The translations under genes were made by a program, and so were the position numbers. This document shows, in pieces, positions 33,351 to 43,526 of a DNA stretch of 64,000 nucleotides. Numbering within the stretch: position 1 is the stretch's first letter; each line of letters begins with the position of its first letter. The DNA is taken from NCBI GenBank assembly GCA_907163375.1, contig CAJQUW010005576.1, positions 51,376 through 115,375 of the forward strand, written 5' to 3'. The notes under the pieces are model-generated. The model worked only from the letters and a program-made list of their open reading frames with translations. It did no database searches and had not been told where the DNA came from. The stretch is from Prostheceraeus crozeri (lineage: Eukaryota; Platyhelminthes; Polycladida; Euryleptidae).

Positions 33351-34628
33351 ATGGAGTGTAAAACTTCCGGTTTTTGTTTGTTCGATCAACAAGCCATACA
33401 GACAGATATTCTTAGTTCAAGTATTGTAGATTATCATCCTCGAACAGCTGAGAATGCTGGCCCCATTGAATTTGTTATTCCTGGTGGTAGTGATGACTAC
33501 ATAGATTTGAGTTATGCGATGGTTGATTTGAGGTTTAGAATTCAGCAAGCAGATGGAACTGCTATTGACGATACACATAAAGTTGGACTGAACAATTTAC
33601 CATTGACTACATTACTTCGCGATGTTTCTCTAACGATTGGAGAGCAGCAGGTGGAAGGTGGTCAAATCGATTATCCCTATAAATCATATTTCAATCATGT
33701 ATCACAGTTTCATCCAGCAGCACAAAAAAGTCATATGGAAGCCATGGGATGGTACAGAGATGAAGCAGGAAAATTTGATGTTGAAACAAACAGTGGCTTT
33801 GTAAAGCGATCTGCTATGATTAAAGATAGTAAAGTATGTCAGCTATATGGTCCGCTGAATTTAGACTTCTTTAGACAGTCAAAGTTTTTACTCTGTAATA
33901 CCAGCATGCGACTCAAGCTGACATTGAATAAGCCTGAATTTGCGCTGAATGCATTTGCTAAAGTTGACAATTTTAGAATTCATGTGGAAGATATTGCACT
34001 TTACATTCGTCGAGTAGTACCGAATCCAAGTGTCATTAGAGGGCATGCTGAAGGCCTTAACCGCCAAAATGCCATTTACCCCGTTCAGCATACAAAGCTT
34101 CTCACCTTTACAATTCCGAAAGATCAAAAGAGTTTCATGAAAGATGGCCTCTTTCCATCGGAAGCACCGAAGCTCCTCATGGTGGCAATGGTTGAAAATG
34201 ATGCATTTAATGGTAATATAAAGAAGAATCCTTTCAATTTTAAACACAATCAGTTAAGTGAAATTGCTTTACGTGTAAATGGTGTGAGTCATCCTGGTCC
34301 ACCCTACAAACCAGATTTTGCTTCGGATCAATTTATGCGCAGTTATGTTGATTTTATGGATGTCTTTGGCTTTTACAATACGGATGACACCAACGGACTG
34401 ACTATGAAAGAGTTTAAGAGTGGATATACTATTTATGCATTTGATTTGACTGCTGACAGCGATATTAGTGCACCCTATCGTCAAGCGAACGTGCCTCATA
34501 ATATTCGTTTGGATTTGACGTTCAAAAGAACACTACCTGAGACGATCAATGTATTAATTTATGCAGTCTTCGATTCAAATATTGAAATTACAAAGTATCG
34601 TGACGTGATTCTTCAGTATAATCGTTAA
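33351..34628 (+). CDS. Major capsid protein, double jelly-roll
   Basis: 425 residues. The N terminus (LFDQQAIQTDILSSSIVDYH, then GPIEFVIPGGSDDYIDL) and segments such as TTLLRDVSLTIGEQQVEGG, NAFNGN-like VENDAFNGNIKKNPFNF, and the end (LPETINVLIYAVFDSNIEI) match what I recall of the Polinton protein identified as a double jelly-roll capsid protein. Length is typical. It would form the trimeric capsomers of an icosahedral particle. The stop overlaps the protease start (TAATG), as expected for a structural block. Confidence 0.85.
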   Translation: MECKTSGFCLFDQQAIQTDILSSSIVDYHPRTAENAGPIEFVIPGGSDDYIDLSYAMVDLRFRIQQADGTAIDDTHKVGLNNLPLTTLLRDVSLTIGEQQVEGGQIDYPYKSYFNHVSQFHPAAQKSHMEAMGWYRDEAGKFDVETNSGFVKRSAMIKDSKVCQLYGPLNLDFFRQSKFLLCNTSMRLKLTLNKPEFALNAFAKVDNFRIHVEDIALYIRRVVPNPSVIRGHAEGLNRQNAIYPVQHTKLLTFTIPKDQKSFMKDGLFPSEAPKLLMVAMVENDAFNGNIKKNPFNFKHNQLSEIALRVNGVSHPGPPYKPDFASDQFMRSYVDFMDVFGFYNTDDTNGLTMKEFKSGYTIYAFDLTADSDISAPYRQANVPHNIRLDLTFKRTLPETINVLIYAVFDSNIEITKYRDVILQYNR

Positions 34629-35089
34629 TGAGTTGGTTGACTGCTGACGATATTAAGACTAAAGTGCAGCGTAATGCAGACGAAGCGACGTTGAAAGCTT
34701 TCGATAATGTCTATTCACTCGATACCTTACCACCTGCAGTAAATCACTATCCCATCTTTATTGTGCTAAACACTCATTCGCAGAATTTAGGCGGTGAGCA
34801 TTGGAAAGCGATCTTTATTGGAGAAGACCGACGTGGTGAACTATTTGACTCTCTTGCTCAACCTCCAAATATACCAACACAGCAGTGGTTGAGAAAACAT
34901 ACGCGTCAATATCAGCGAAATGAACGCATACTACAACATCCACTTTCATCAACGTGTGGTGCTTTTGTACTGTACTTCATCTTAAAACGTTTACATGTAT
35001 CTCGATTTGCATCTATTATTCAAAACTTTTCATGTAATCCATCCTCTAATGAAAAAATGATTTGTAAGTTCTATCATGATTTGAAATAA
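34628..35089 (+). CDS. Adenain-like cysteine protease
   Basis: 153 residues. The catalytic set of the Ulp1/adenain clan is in order: H58 in GGEHWKAIF, D74 in ELFDSLA, Q103 before HPLSS, and C110 in STCGAFVLYFI. In Polintons and adenoviruses this enzyme matures virion proteins. It starts within the capsid stop codon. The stop is embedded in a poly(A) signal (35085-35090). Confidence 0.9.
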   Translation: MSWLTADDIKTKVQRNADEATLKAFDNVYSLDTLPPAVNHYPIFIVLNTHSQNLGGEHWKAIFIGEDRRGELFDSLAQPPNIPTQQWLRKHTRQYQRNERILQHPLSSTCGAFVLYFILKRLHVSRFASIIQNFSCNPSSNEKMICKFYHDLK

Positions 35090-35120
35090 AAACATCATGT
35101 TGGAAAAATTGTTTTTTATT
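35085..35120. terminator. Convergent poly(A) signals
   Basis: AATAAA at 35085-35090 (plus) contains the protease stop. TTTATT at 35115-35120 (AATAAA on the minus strand) overlaps the stop of the TBP-like gene. Two convergent transcripts therefore end within about 40 bases. Confidence 0.7.
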
Positions 35121-35661
35121 TTACAATCCGCTGGGTACGCACATACTCGATGAGATAGTCTAGGATTACATTTGCTTGCACATGAGATTTTAGTCCAGTA
35201 ATGATCACTTTACTATTATGAAAGATTGCCACATGCACAGGTAAGCAACAACTAATGAGAGCTGCAGGAAAAAGTTCGGGTTCATAACACAAATTGTAAC
35301 TGCTGGTACGAATCTTCAAAAATGATAGACTGTCACTCAATTGAGTAGAGATCACCATATTGTCCACAGTCAGATTCGACATCACACACCTCTCCCTCTT
35401 CCATATCCGACGTAGTAGTCTTTGTAGCTCTAAGCGCATTGACTGCGCCGATGAATGAGAAAGGGCGCCGAGAATCTGTACAGTCCCATTTGGGAAGAGT
35501 TGAAGATTCCGTGAATTGTTCATCTTCACCACTAACATTTGAGGTCGGCCCGGGTAATACTTGCTGTTTGGAAGGTGTTGGTGTAATGTTGTGAGATCGA
35601 TTTTGGTGTAGAGTCTGAAGCGACGGAGAATGTTGACGATGGTGTAGCGATGGCGCTTCAT
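35116..35661 (-). CDS. TATA-box-binding protein (TBP) homologue
   Basis: 181 residues from the internal ATG at 35661 (the frame extends upstream without a better start). This is almost exactly the size of the TBP core. Two direct repeats are visible. Repeat 1 starts YTIVNILRRF and contains KIDLTTL, YYPGRPQMLVVKM and LQLFPNGTVQILGA. Repeat 2 contains VDNMV, CYEPELFPAALI and VAIFHNSKVIITGLKS. In host TBP the matching pieces are KLDLKTI, NMVGS, YEPELFPG and IFVSGKVVLTGAK. The phenylalanines of LFPNG, ELFPA and IFHNS sit where TBP inserts side chains into the minor groove. No N-terminal tail is present. It would bind TATA elements such as those seen in this Polinton. TBP genes are not part of the core Polinton set as I know it. 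Confidence 0.9.
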   Translation of the reverse strand: MKRHRYTIVNILRRFRLYTKIDLTTLHQHLPNSKYYPGRPQMLVVKMNNSRNLQLFPNGTVQILGALSHSSAQSMRLELQRLLRRIWKRERCVMSNLTVDNMVISTQLSDSLSFLKIRTSSYNLCYEPELFPAALISCCLPVHVAIFHNSKVIITGLKSHVQANVILDYLIEYVRTQRIVK

Positions 35662-35983
35662 GATGAAAGAATGAGTAAATTGAGCGATGTACCTTCCTTT
35701 TATACTTTTCCCAACTACCTTGATGAAATGTGAAGTTAGTATGAAGTTGGGAATGATAGAGTTGAATTCGCCGATTGTTGACGCGCAACCAGATGCGATT
35801 TCCAATACGTGAATGTCTTTTCATATAGAAGTATTTCAAATCCTTCATGATATGATGTAGAGATTGAAAATGACGATAAGATAAAGCAAACTCTCTTCTC
35901 ACATTTCCAGTTGAATCTTTGAAATAGACGTTTCGATCATGATCCGTTTCAATACGTTGTAGGGAATCTAATTTCCAACTCAT
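35333..35983 (-). CDS. Possible PC4-like protein, copy 1, with tail overlapping the TBP gene
   Basis: Residues 1-110 are clearly paralogous to the frame at 36006-36374: both have SLQ-I, NV-FK, a FALSYRHFQSLHHIMKDL or ITLTWRQFVNLNDIMRDL helix, WL, and SWEKYKRKVHRSI or NWEKYRRYIHRSI. The strand-strand-helix pattern around that helix recalls the PC4/p15 single-strand-binding coactivator (GISLNPEQWSQLKEQI). That is a weak, pattern-level likeness. The remaining 100 residues, rich in Ser, Thr and acidic residues, overlap the TBP gene in another phase for about 315 bases, so this tail may be overprinted or not used. Confidence 0.5.
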   Translation of the reverse strand: MSWKLDSLQRIETDHDRNVYFKDSTGNVRREFALSYRHFQSLHHIMKDLKYFYMKRHSRIGNRIWLRVNNRRIQLYHSQLHTNFTFHQGSWEKYKRKVHRSIYSFFHHEAPSLHHRQHSPSLQTLHQNRSHNITPTPSKQQVLPGPTSNVSGEDEQFTESSTLPKWDCTDSRRPFSFIGAVNALRATKTTTSDMEEGEVCDVESDCGQYGDLYSIE

Positions 35984-36005
35984 GGTGCGTGGTAGTCATG
36001 TCTGA

Positions 36006-36374
36006 TTAAGATTTGCATAGTAGGGCGATGAACTCACGACGAATAAATGTCATGATGGAGCGATGTATGTATCTTCTATACTTCTCCCAATTGTATTTGC
36101 GAAATGAGAAACAGTTTGCGGAATGAGAATGGTAGATTTGAATTTCATTTCTGTAATGTTGAAGCCAAACTTGATCACCCAAGGAGATGAATCTTAATGT
36201 TTCAAAATATTCCAAATCCCTCATGATATCATTGAGGTTGACAAATTGTCGCCATGTTAATGTAATTCCTCTTGATGTATGACCATGAGAATTTTTGAAA
36301 TGTACGTTTCCATCACGATCAACTCTGATATATTGTAGAGAGTCCAAAATCCAAATCTTCATGATGTTATGCAA
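36006..36374 (-). CDS. Possible PC4-like protein, copy 2
   Basis: 122 residues, first gene of the minus-strand module with the TBP homologue. Paralogous over its whole length to copy 1 (SLQYIRVDRDGNVHFK, HGHTSRGITLTWRQF, YNWEKYRRYIHRSIM). No catalytic motif. The arrangement of two paralogues plus TBP in one short minus-strand unit suggests a transcription module; this is inference. The intergenic gap to the divergent plus-strand gene is only 23 bases, so a promoter must overlap one of them. Confidence 0.6.
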   Translation of the reverse strand: MHNIMKIWILDSLQYIRVDRDGNVHFKNSHGHTSRGITLTWRQFVNLNDIMRDLEYFETLRFISLGDQVWLQHYRNEIQIYHSHSANCFSFRKYNWEKYRRYIHRSIMTFIRREFIALLCKS

Positions 36375-36397
36375 AGTCGCAGATCAGCAATATAAAA

Positions 36398-37795
36398 ATG
36401 TCGTTTTATCATATTTTGCTTAGCAATGCGGCTACAAAGAGATTTGCTAGTAATCGAGCCGCACTCTTTTCTACTCCCATTGATCATGCACAACAGCTAA
36501 ATGGAAATTGGGAAGTGGGTGTCACTCAACTTGTTTATAGCAACTGTGTCTATACTTTTGATCATGAGGTGATGACTATTAATATGAGACGTACAGCTGC
36601 TTACCAATGTGAAAAGGGTTGCCGAGTATACATTCCACAGTGGCCAAAGAAAGATCTCTTATCATGTAAAAAGTTTATATATGATTTCTTGAATAAAGCG
36701 TGTAAACATATTGTCCAATTTACTCCGCACAATGATGATCATAATTATGTACATCATGTAGTTGAGAAAGATTGGATTGTTGGTTTAAGTCCAAGTTTAA
36801 GAAATGATTTAGGTTACCTCGCTAGCGCCTTAACAAGCTATGATAATTATAACGTTAATTACCACATAAGTGGTCATAAACAGTTAATATATCGAGAGGA
36901 AGCTTATTATGTAGATCTTATTCCAAAAAATGAGAAGACGTTGGTGAAGAAGATTGTGATTAAGCCAAGAAAGACAAACATGACTCCTGAAACATTATTG
37001 AAGAAATTTAATTATCTCCTTCGAGTTGATGGTAAACAAGTGGCAACATTGACTTATATCAAATCATCTAATCATATTGCAATAAGTAAATTAAATGATG
37101 ATGATCTAGTATTAGTTTGTTCAAAAGATTTTCATCAGTTCTTACGACATCGTTCTGCAGCTGTTCATGGAAAATCTGATATGCAACATTTACCATGTGA
37201 AAGGTCAAATCAATTTGATACAGAATGGACCGTATCTTTATACAGAAAGTATGTAGAGCCTTTAGGTGGTATCTTACATGAAACAAGAGTGTTGATGCCT
37301 CGCATTATTACTTCGGTTAAATTGGTTGTAGATTATTTAAATGAAGTGATTAATGAGCAACATATTTCATTTTCTGAAAAAGAAGGTACTTTGTCTCTCA
37401 CTATAAGTGGAAAAGGTATTGAACTAATTATGGATAAAACTCTAATGGACATTTTGGGTTTTGATCAAAATATCTTTAAAAGTGGTACTGTAACTAAAGC
37501 TAGCGCAGACATGTCGCTATCGCGTCGCATTAACTATTTTCAGATATATTCCAATATTGGTGAAGATGTACGTGTGGGAGATGTTGAAGCTCCATTGCTA
37601 GCAATGATACCATACCAGCCAAAAAGCTGCAGTATTTTATCTGAGCATACTTTCAAGAAAGTGCATTATACAAAGCTGAAATCAAACTACATCCCACAAA
37701 TTGATATTGCCATTTATGACGATGCTGGTGCGTTGATTCCTTTTCATAAAGATGCTGTGACAAGTATCACACTCCATTTCCGAATGAAGAGTTAA
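36398..37795 (+). CDS. Conserved Polinton structural-type protein, paralogue 1
   Basis: 465 residues. It opens MSFYHILLSNAATKRFASN and has LNGNWEVGVTQLVYSN, the start signature of a long protein found in most Polintons as I recall them. Near the end come RRINYFQIYSNIGEDVRVGD and ITLHFRMKS. It may be a minor capsid (penton-type) or other virion protein; I cannot assign the fold from sequence by eye. It is followed at once by a second family member (37836-39357), so the pair arose by tandem duplication within the lineage. Confidence 0.6.
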   Translation: MSFYHILLSNAATKRFASNRAALFSTPIDHAQQLNGNWEVGVTQLVYSNCVYTFDHEVMTINMRRTAAYQCEKGCRVYIPQWPKKDLLSCKKFIYDFLNKACKHIVQFTPHNDDHNYVHHVVEKDWIVGLSPSLRNDLGYLASALTSYDNYNVNYHISGHKQLIYREEAYYVDLIPKNEKTLVKKIVIKPRKTNMTPETLLKKFNYLLRVDGKQVATLTYIKSSNHIAISKLNDDDLVLVCSKDFHQFLRHRSAAVHGKSDMQHLPCERSNQFDTEWTVSLYRKYVEPLGGILHETRVLMPRIITSVKLVVDYLNEVINEQHISFSEKEGTLSLTISGKGIELIMDKTLMDILGFDQNIFKSGTVTKASADMSLSRRINYFQIYSNIGEDVRVGDVEAPLLAMIPYQPKSCSILSEHTFKKVHYTKLKSNYIPQIDIAIYDDAGALIPFHKDAVTSITLHFRMKS

Positions 37796-37835
37796 TGCAA
37801 AAGTATGCTAATATATTTTTTCCAATGTGAATAAT

Positions 37836-39357
37836 ATGGAAAGTGAAAATAAGGACTCGTTTCTAATCTACTTGCCCAGTAATGCTTCTATGAATAAATT
37901 TCCCAAAAATAAACCATCAGACTATCGAGTAGAATTAAATCGCCCACTACATTTAGAAGGTGAATGGGAGGTTGGCGTTTCTAGTATTTGCTATGATAGC
38001 AATATTCAGAATGTGAATGATTTGGAAGAAATGATATTGACTCCTCGCACCCATGATGGAATAACGATGAATAATGCATTCCAGTTCCCATACAATTTAA
38101 CATCAGATGGAAAGTGGAACTATGAATGGATTCAGATAAAATCAGATTCTTATGAACCATTTGGGAATGAGAAAATTATTAAGGCATTCAACAGTGGTAA
38201 TACTTCCATCATGAAGAATAAGGATCAGAAAGTTTATGAGTTTACTATCTATCATTGGAGTGGGAGACAGTTCCTTCGCTTTCATTCTTTTACTAAAGGT
38301 CTTACACTGAGGTTGGATAATGAATTCTATCCGCATCTCGGTTTTGGCCATGGACTACATCTAACATCAATTGCTACTGCAAATGTTAAAAAAGTTTATT
38401 CAAATCGAATCAACAAATTTCATTATAGATTTAAAATATTTGATGAAGATGTTGTAGAATGCGAAGAACGCATCATTTTGAAAAAGCGTGGTGTTCAACC
38501 TTTATCACTTATTGAGTTAGTAAAACGATGGAATGAGACTGTGGGTAAGAAGTATGGAGAGAAAATTATGGCGGACAAAAATAAGTTGGTTATTCAGAAA
38601 TATAATGACAAACTTACAGTTTATTTCTCTCCAACCTTGCGTCATTTTGTAAGACATTATACACCTATTATTGGAAGCGGTTGTGGTGTATGCTTCTCAT
38701 GAATATCACACTAAAGCTGATTCAGTTAATGATGAATGGTGGGTGGACATCTATGGTGATCGCATCAAGAAAATTTACCAGTCTTATGAAGAATCTAAAG
38801 TTGCTATCAATATAATGCCGCGTCTATATCATACAGTTGAAAGCTTCATTCATGTAGTAAATCCTTATATACAACAGAAGTTGAAGCATGTGATGAAAAG
38901 TAAATATGATGTAAAGACACACCACATTTCGTTTTCAATTGAAAATCAACGCGTTGTTCTGAGACTGGGTGATGACATTCAATGTCAATTGAGTAAAAAT
39001 TTGAAAAAACTCTTTGGTTTTTCAATGCTACAAACTGTGTTTGCTGCTGCGCATACGATTGGTATAGAAACACCAATGACACTTGATAAACATGAACAGC
39101 ACCTTTACATTCAAAGTGATTTGATTTTACCTATTTCTGTTGGTGAGAAAAAAGAATACATTTTACGTGATTTCATTCATGATAAAGACGCTTCATATGG
39201 AATAGTCGAGAAGATGTTTGAATCTATTTTCTATCATCCCGTCGTCAAACAAACTATACCCTCTATTGCTATCAAAATTACCAATGGTTTACAAGAGTGC
39301 ATCCATGTGAAAGATACTAAATCCCTCGTAACTTTAGTGTTTCGGAAAACAAAGTGA
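37836..39357 (+). CDS. Conserved Polinton structural-type protein, paralogue 2
   Basis: Same family as 36398-37795: it opens with FLIYLPSNASMNKFPKN and has HLEGEWEVGVSSICYD at the equivalent place, while the interior has diverged strongly. The ATG at 37836 is used rather than an upstream GTG. A poly(A) signal AATAAA follows at 39381, and its minus-strand counterpart TTTATT at 39373 serves the convergent polymerase gene. Two divergent copies suggest a heteromeric virion component or adaptation to different hosts. For condition see the element entry. Confidence 0.55.
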
Positions 39358-39536
39358 AGTCATTGTGATATGTTTATTGAAATAAAAATATGTGTATGAA
39401 AAAGTCTTTTCACAGATATAGGGGGAATGGGCTGACTGTAGGCATATATTCACAAGGAAGAAACGATCTCATGCGATACATAAAACAACAATGTTTATCT
39501 ACAGAAATCAACATAAAAATACTAAGTTAAGGATGA

Positions 39537-42500
39537 TTATGCTAAGACGTCTCCTGAATGTGGTAGTGTGAGTTTAATTCTTTTGGGTGGTGGTATGTTT
39601 GTGTCAGGATGTCCATGTGGAAGAGATATGTTGTGTTCTAACCAGCACCTCTTATCCTCCCATGCTGAAAGCGCCCGTTTCCTAAAAGTATGAGTTTTGA
39701 TCTCATGCGACTTAGATTTTAAGATTGTCATATTGACAAACGTTATATTTTTATTTCTATAGGCTTTCCTGAAATTTTTATGTTTCATGTTAGAGACCAA
39801 TGATCTTGATATGCCTTTAGCACGCTTAATACTATCGTCGCTATCCTTTAATTTCATACTGTACATTTTTGGACGGAGGAGAATCATTTCATCTATTTCC
39901 TTCCCTGCTGTCTCATCCTTAAAGCAGCCAAGTTTTGCCTTATTTTTGATGGAGTAGAGTGGGTGATCAGTAGGATAATTTGATGTATCAAAATATCTTT
40001 CTAAAGATTTTCCTACTTCATTGAAATTTACATCTTTTTGAGTGGTAATACCTAAGAAGAAACTATCTGTATCGCCACCCAACAAACGAACCTCTTTTAC
40101 GAGAGGACATGGTTTTAGTATTTTATAAAAGAGTTGGTACATTTCAAGCTTAGAGTAATCTAGTACAGCTTGACCAATATAGATGGGCTTGCACAACTCA
40201 ACTTCAGATTTTATCATTTTAACACCTACAAGGTCCTCATCGATAATGTCTCTATCGATGAATAGAGGTGATGAGACCAATTTCTTAAATTTTGTAACAT
40301 CATTGACTAGTTTATAGTTTACACGTTTTCTAACATCCTCCATCGTCTTACCAAATAGACTATTATTCTTATACTTATAAAAATCTTTTTCAAAATTATT
40401 TTGGGCTAGTGCACGTTTCTGGCTGTTGCTATCAATATATGGTTTGAGGAAGGCTTTCTGTCTAAATTTAATAATGCGGTGAACTCTTTTTAAAATCATA
40501 CCCATTTCTAAATAAAATTTTAAGATGCTAAAGTGGACTAGATAGTTTTCCTTATCATACTGGGTGAGTAAAAGTTTGCGACAAGGCTTATAGACGGGTT
40601 GACCGCATGATTCTAAATCTTTATGAAATTGTTTCATAAAGTCGGAAAACATATCTTTGGTCACTTCACCTGATTCGGGTGCGAGTGGAAAATCTACGGT
40701 TTTATGTTTAATATTATTTGGATAGATTAGATCTATCTCAAAATAATATCCCCAATCACCTTCATCTGGAATTGCTAGTATGTTAGAAGGGTTGGAGAGA
40801 TGCTGAATTTCACTATCATCTAACCAGCTAAACTCAGAGTGAGGGAGTGGTTTGGATAGTGAACTACCATATAAATTATTTTGGTCATAATACTTAAGAT
40901 GAGTCTGATCATCGCCTACTAATTTTGATTTTAACCTATGTTTATTTACAAATGTGAGACCACCGCGAATTCCTCGCTCAAATAAATTATACATCTCTGG
41001 ATCTTGTAAGAGATGAATGGTCTCACCAGTCATTTTAAAAGCAGACTTAAATGACATGGCTGGCAGACTGACAAAGTGGACGGGATCTAACTTATCTTCT
41101 TCTAATGCCACTCGTCGAAACTCCTGAAATACATCAGCCAGCAAAAATACATCTAACTTAAGGTAGGCAATCATATATTCGCCAAATGTATGGCAGTCAA
41201 ATTTTATCCATGCATCTTGTGCATGATCATAATCTTCGGTCTTACATTCTGCACCGCTCAAATCATTTTTAAATTTATCTATGGGCGGAAGAGAAGTCTC
41301 GCCGAGTTTATTAATCGCATCAAAATATGCATATGGAAAGACTCCTTTCCGTGTGATGACTTCATCGGTTAGATTTGGATATTGTTTCTTAAGATTTTGT
41401 GTTAGTGGAAGAGACTTTAGATTTTGTACGAGAGAGGCCAGTGATGCAGTCATAAATTGGTAGGAATCTAAAAATTTTATATCAAAATAGACCGTCTTAT
41501 TTTCTTTAGTTTTATCGACAGGCACTTTTGCTGTCATGGCCATAAACTTCTCTCTCGTTTGTGCTATTACATCAAGCTTCCACTCTTTCATTTGACCTAA
41601 ACCTCCTTTTATTATCATATGACTGTCGTAGCCCTTGAAATTATGGAAAATGACGGGTAATGTACGCCGTTTCATCCTAAGTGAAAAATTGCATTTTGAA
41701 CATAGTGCGTTTCTAAATTTACCAGTGATGTGATCATGGTCGCGCACTTTCTTAATCTTATCATTATCAAATGTTTTCCTACATTTGGGGCAAACGTTGC
41801 AACTATCAAATTTTGCTTGATCATCTGCTGTCATATGCAATGATCTGCGATAGAGTTCACCATCATACTTTTGTTGAAATTTTACAGCCTGTTCGAGGAA
41901 TTGTAGGAATTGGTAAATACAATCCTCACCTTGCCAAACGTGCATTTTATTTTTTCTATTTTGGAAATGGTCATGCCATACTTCATAGCAGGATATGGCT
42001 GCTGGCTTGTGGATGATATCATCGATATAGCATTCGATGTCAGCATAGATGACACGAAGAGGACTTAGTTCATCGCCATTCTCTCTATATGAAAACTCCT
42101 TATCTTTGGGCATGCGCTCCATTTGTAGTTTACCTCGCTTACACCATTCGTAATGAGTTTCAAATTTATTTTTACTCCTAAAGTTGCGAATGCATCTGTC
42201 ACAGTAATAAATCTCTGATGAGCTAGAATTTCTTAGGTGGTGGTATAAGCGAGAAATTTTGGGAATACCGCAGTAGTGCCATTCCTCACTATCATCCTGT
42301 CTTACTAATAAAAGGTTGACAACGTGCTCATAACAACTCGAACGCGAGTTGTAGCGGACACCCTTCAATCCCTTTTCCCAAACATGGAGAACTATTTTGA
42401 TGTTGTTCAATTTTTCAAATTTTTCTATATCTTTAATTTTCATATCTTCACTATTGCAGTCATCAAACTTTAATTCATTCTCCCACTGTTGATACTTACT

Positions 42501-43526
42501 CTTGCGGTATCGGCTATTCTGTACATCATTATAGTGGAGAATGGAGAGGACGGCATACTTAAAACAGTGCGATTCGCAATCTATAGAAATGACTGCTGCT
42601 TTATTTCTTAAATTTTTCGGAAGTTTAAAGGAGCCTCGTCCAGAGTAGTTCTCTAATAAAGTGATTTTAATCATGGCGGTCTCAATACCATCAAAAACGA
42701 GTCCACTATCACGCTCGTTAAATTTATCTATGTTTAATTTTAACCCTTGGATATGAAAATTTATCCAAGACTCGCAGTCTACAACTTCGGTTGCAGGAGA
42801 GGAGGGTATGTGAAACTCCAACCTCTCTACTATTTGACCAGTATGGTGGTCGATTTTTACATATTTTATTTTGAGATAGATGAGTGCCTTCATTCTAAAA
42901 TTGACTAAATTGTTGAAGAGCGCACCAATCAAAGATGAATTTTGATGAAACCATTCTTCAAAGTCAGTAATGGTTTCTGAGGATTCCATCTGGTAGTTCC
43001 TCACTAAATTATTTATTGACACTTCAGAGAGTCGGATAGAGGAGGTGCTGTTAGTATAACTATCGTCACTGTGTGTATGTCGAAGTCTATGTGAAGATAG
43101 TTCAAAATGTGACTCAAAAGACTGAATGCATAAATCGCAAGAAAAGGAGACATCGTTAACAGAATCATCCCTACCTTCGGAGATTGATGCTGACTTAGGT
43201 CTACAAACACCTCGCTTGATGTGTCGGATGAGATCACGCTTCCTCGTGAAGATGTGTCCACAGTCAGCACATTCCCGATCGTCGCATTCCCGCGACAATG
43301 TTGATATGGACTCGCACGAGATGGGACTGGTATCACCTGAAAGAGAAATCATTCTTTCATCTCTGTTCAAGTCTCAGTGTATTGTTACAACCTACCTTGA
43401 CTCAACAACTCTAAACTTTCCTCGAGAAGGGAGGGTGTTGGTGATGAAGTTGATGCCTGAAATTGAGGAAGATGCTATTAGCCACACGTTTGAGGGAGAT
43501 GAGTGAAGAAATTTTCAACTTACCAT
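39537..43526 (-). CDS. Protein-primed family B DNA polymerase
   Basis: The main exon runs from 43336 to 39537. Upstream on the minus strand, an ATG at 43526-43524 is followed directly by GTAAGT. An acceptor (CAATTTCAG) opens a small exon 43456-43396 with donor GTAGGT, and the acceptor TCTCTTTCAG leads into the main exon in phase. The protein starts with two C2H2 fingers (CADCGHIFTRKRDLIRH; CDLCIQSFESHFELSSH), then a Polinton-type N-terminal domain, a third finger (CDRCIRNF), exonuclease motifs (YADIEC, FHNFKGYDSH, YLKLDVFLLADVF) with an HNH-like DHDHITG insert, and polymerase motifs A (YYDQNNLYGS), B (YKYKNNSLFGK) and C (GGDTDSFF). It replicates the linear element from its ends. Confidence 0.95.

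Noticed and set aside
43126-43506. Plus-strand frame opposite the polymerase start
   Set aside because: It covers the polymerase zinc fingers and its introns on the other strand. No motif.
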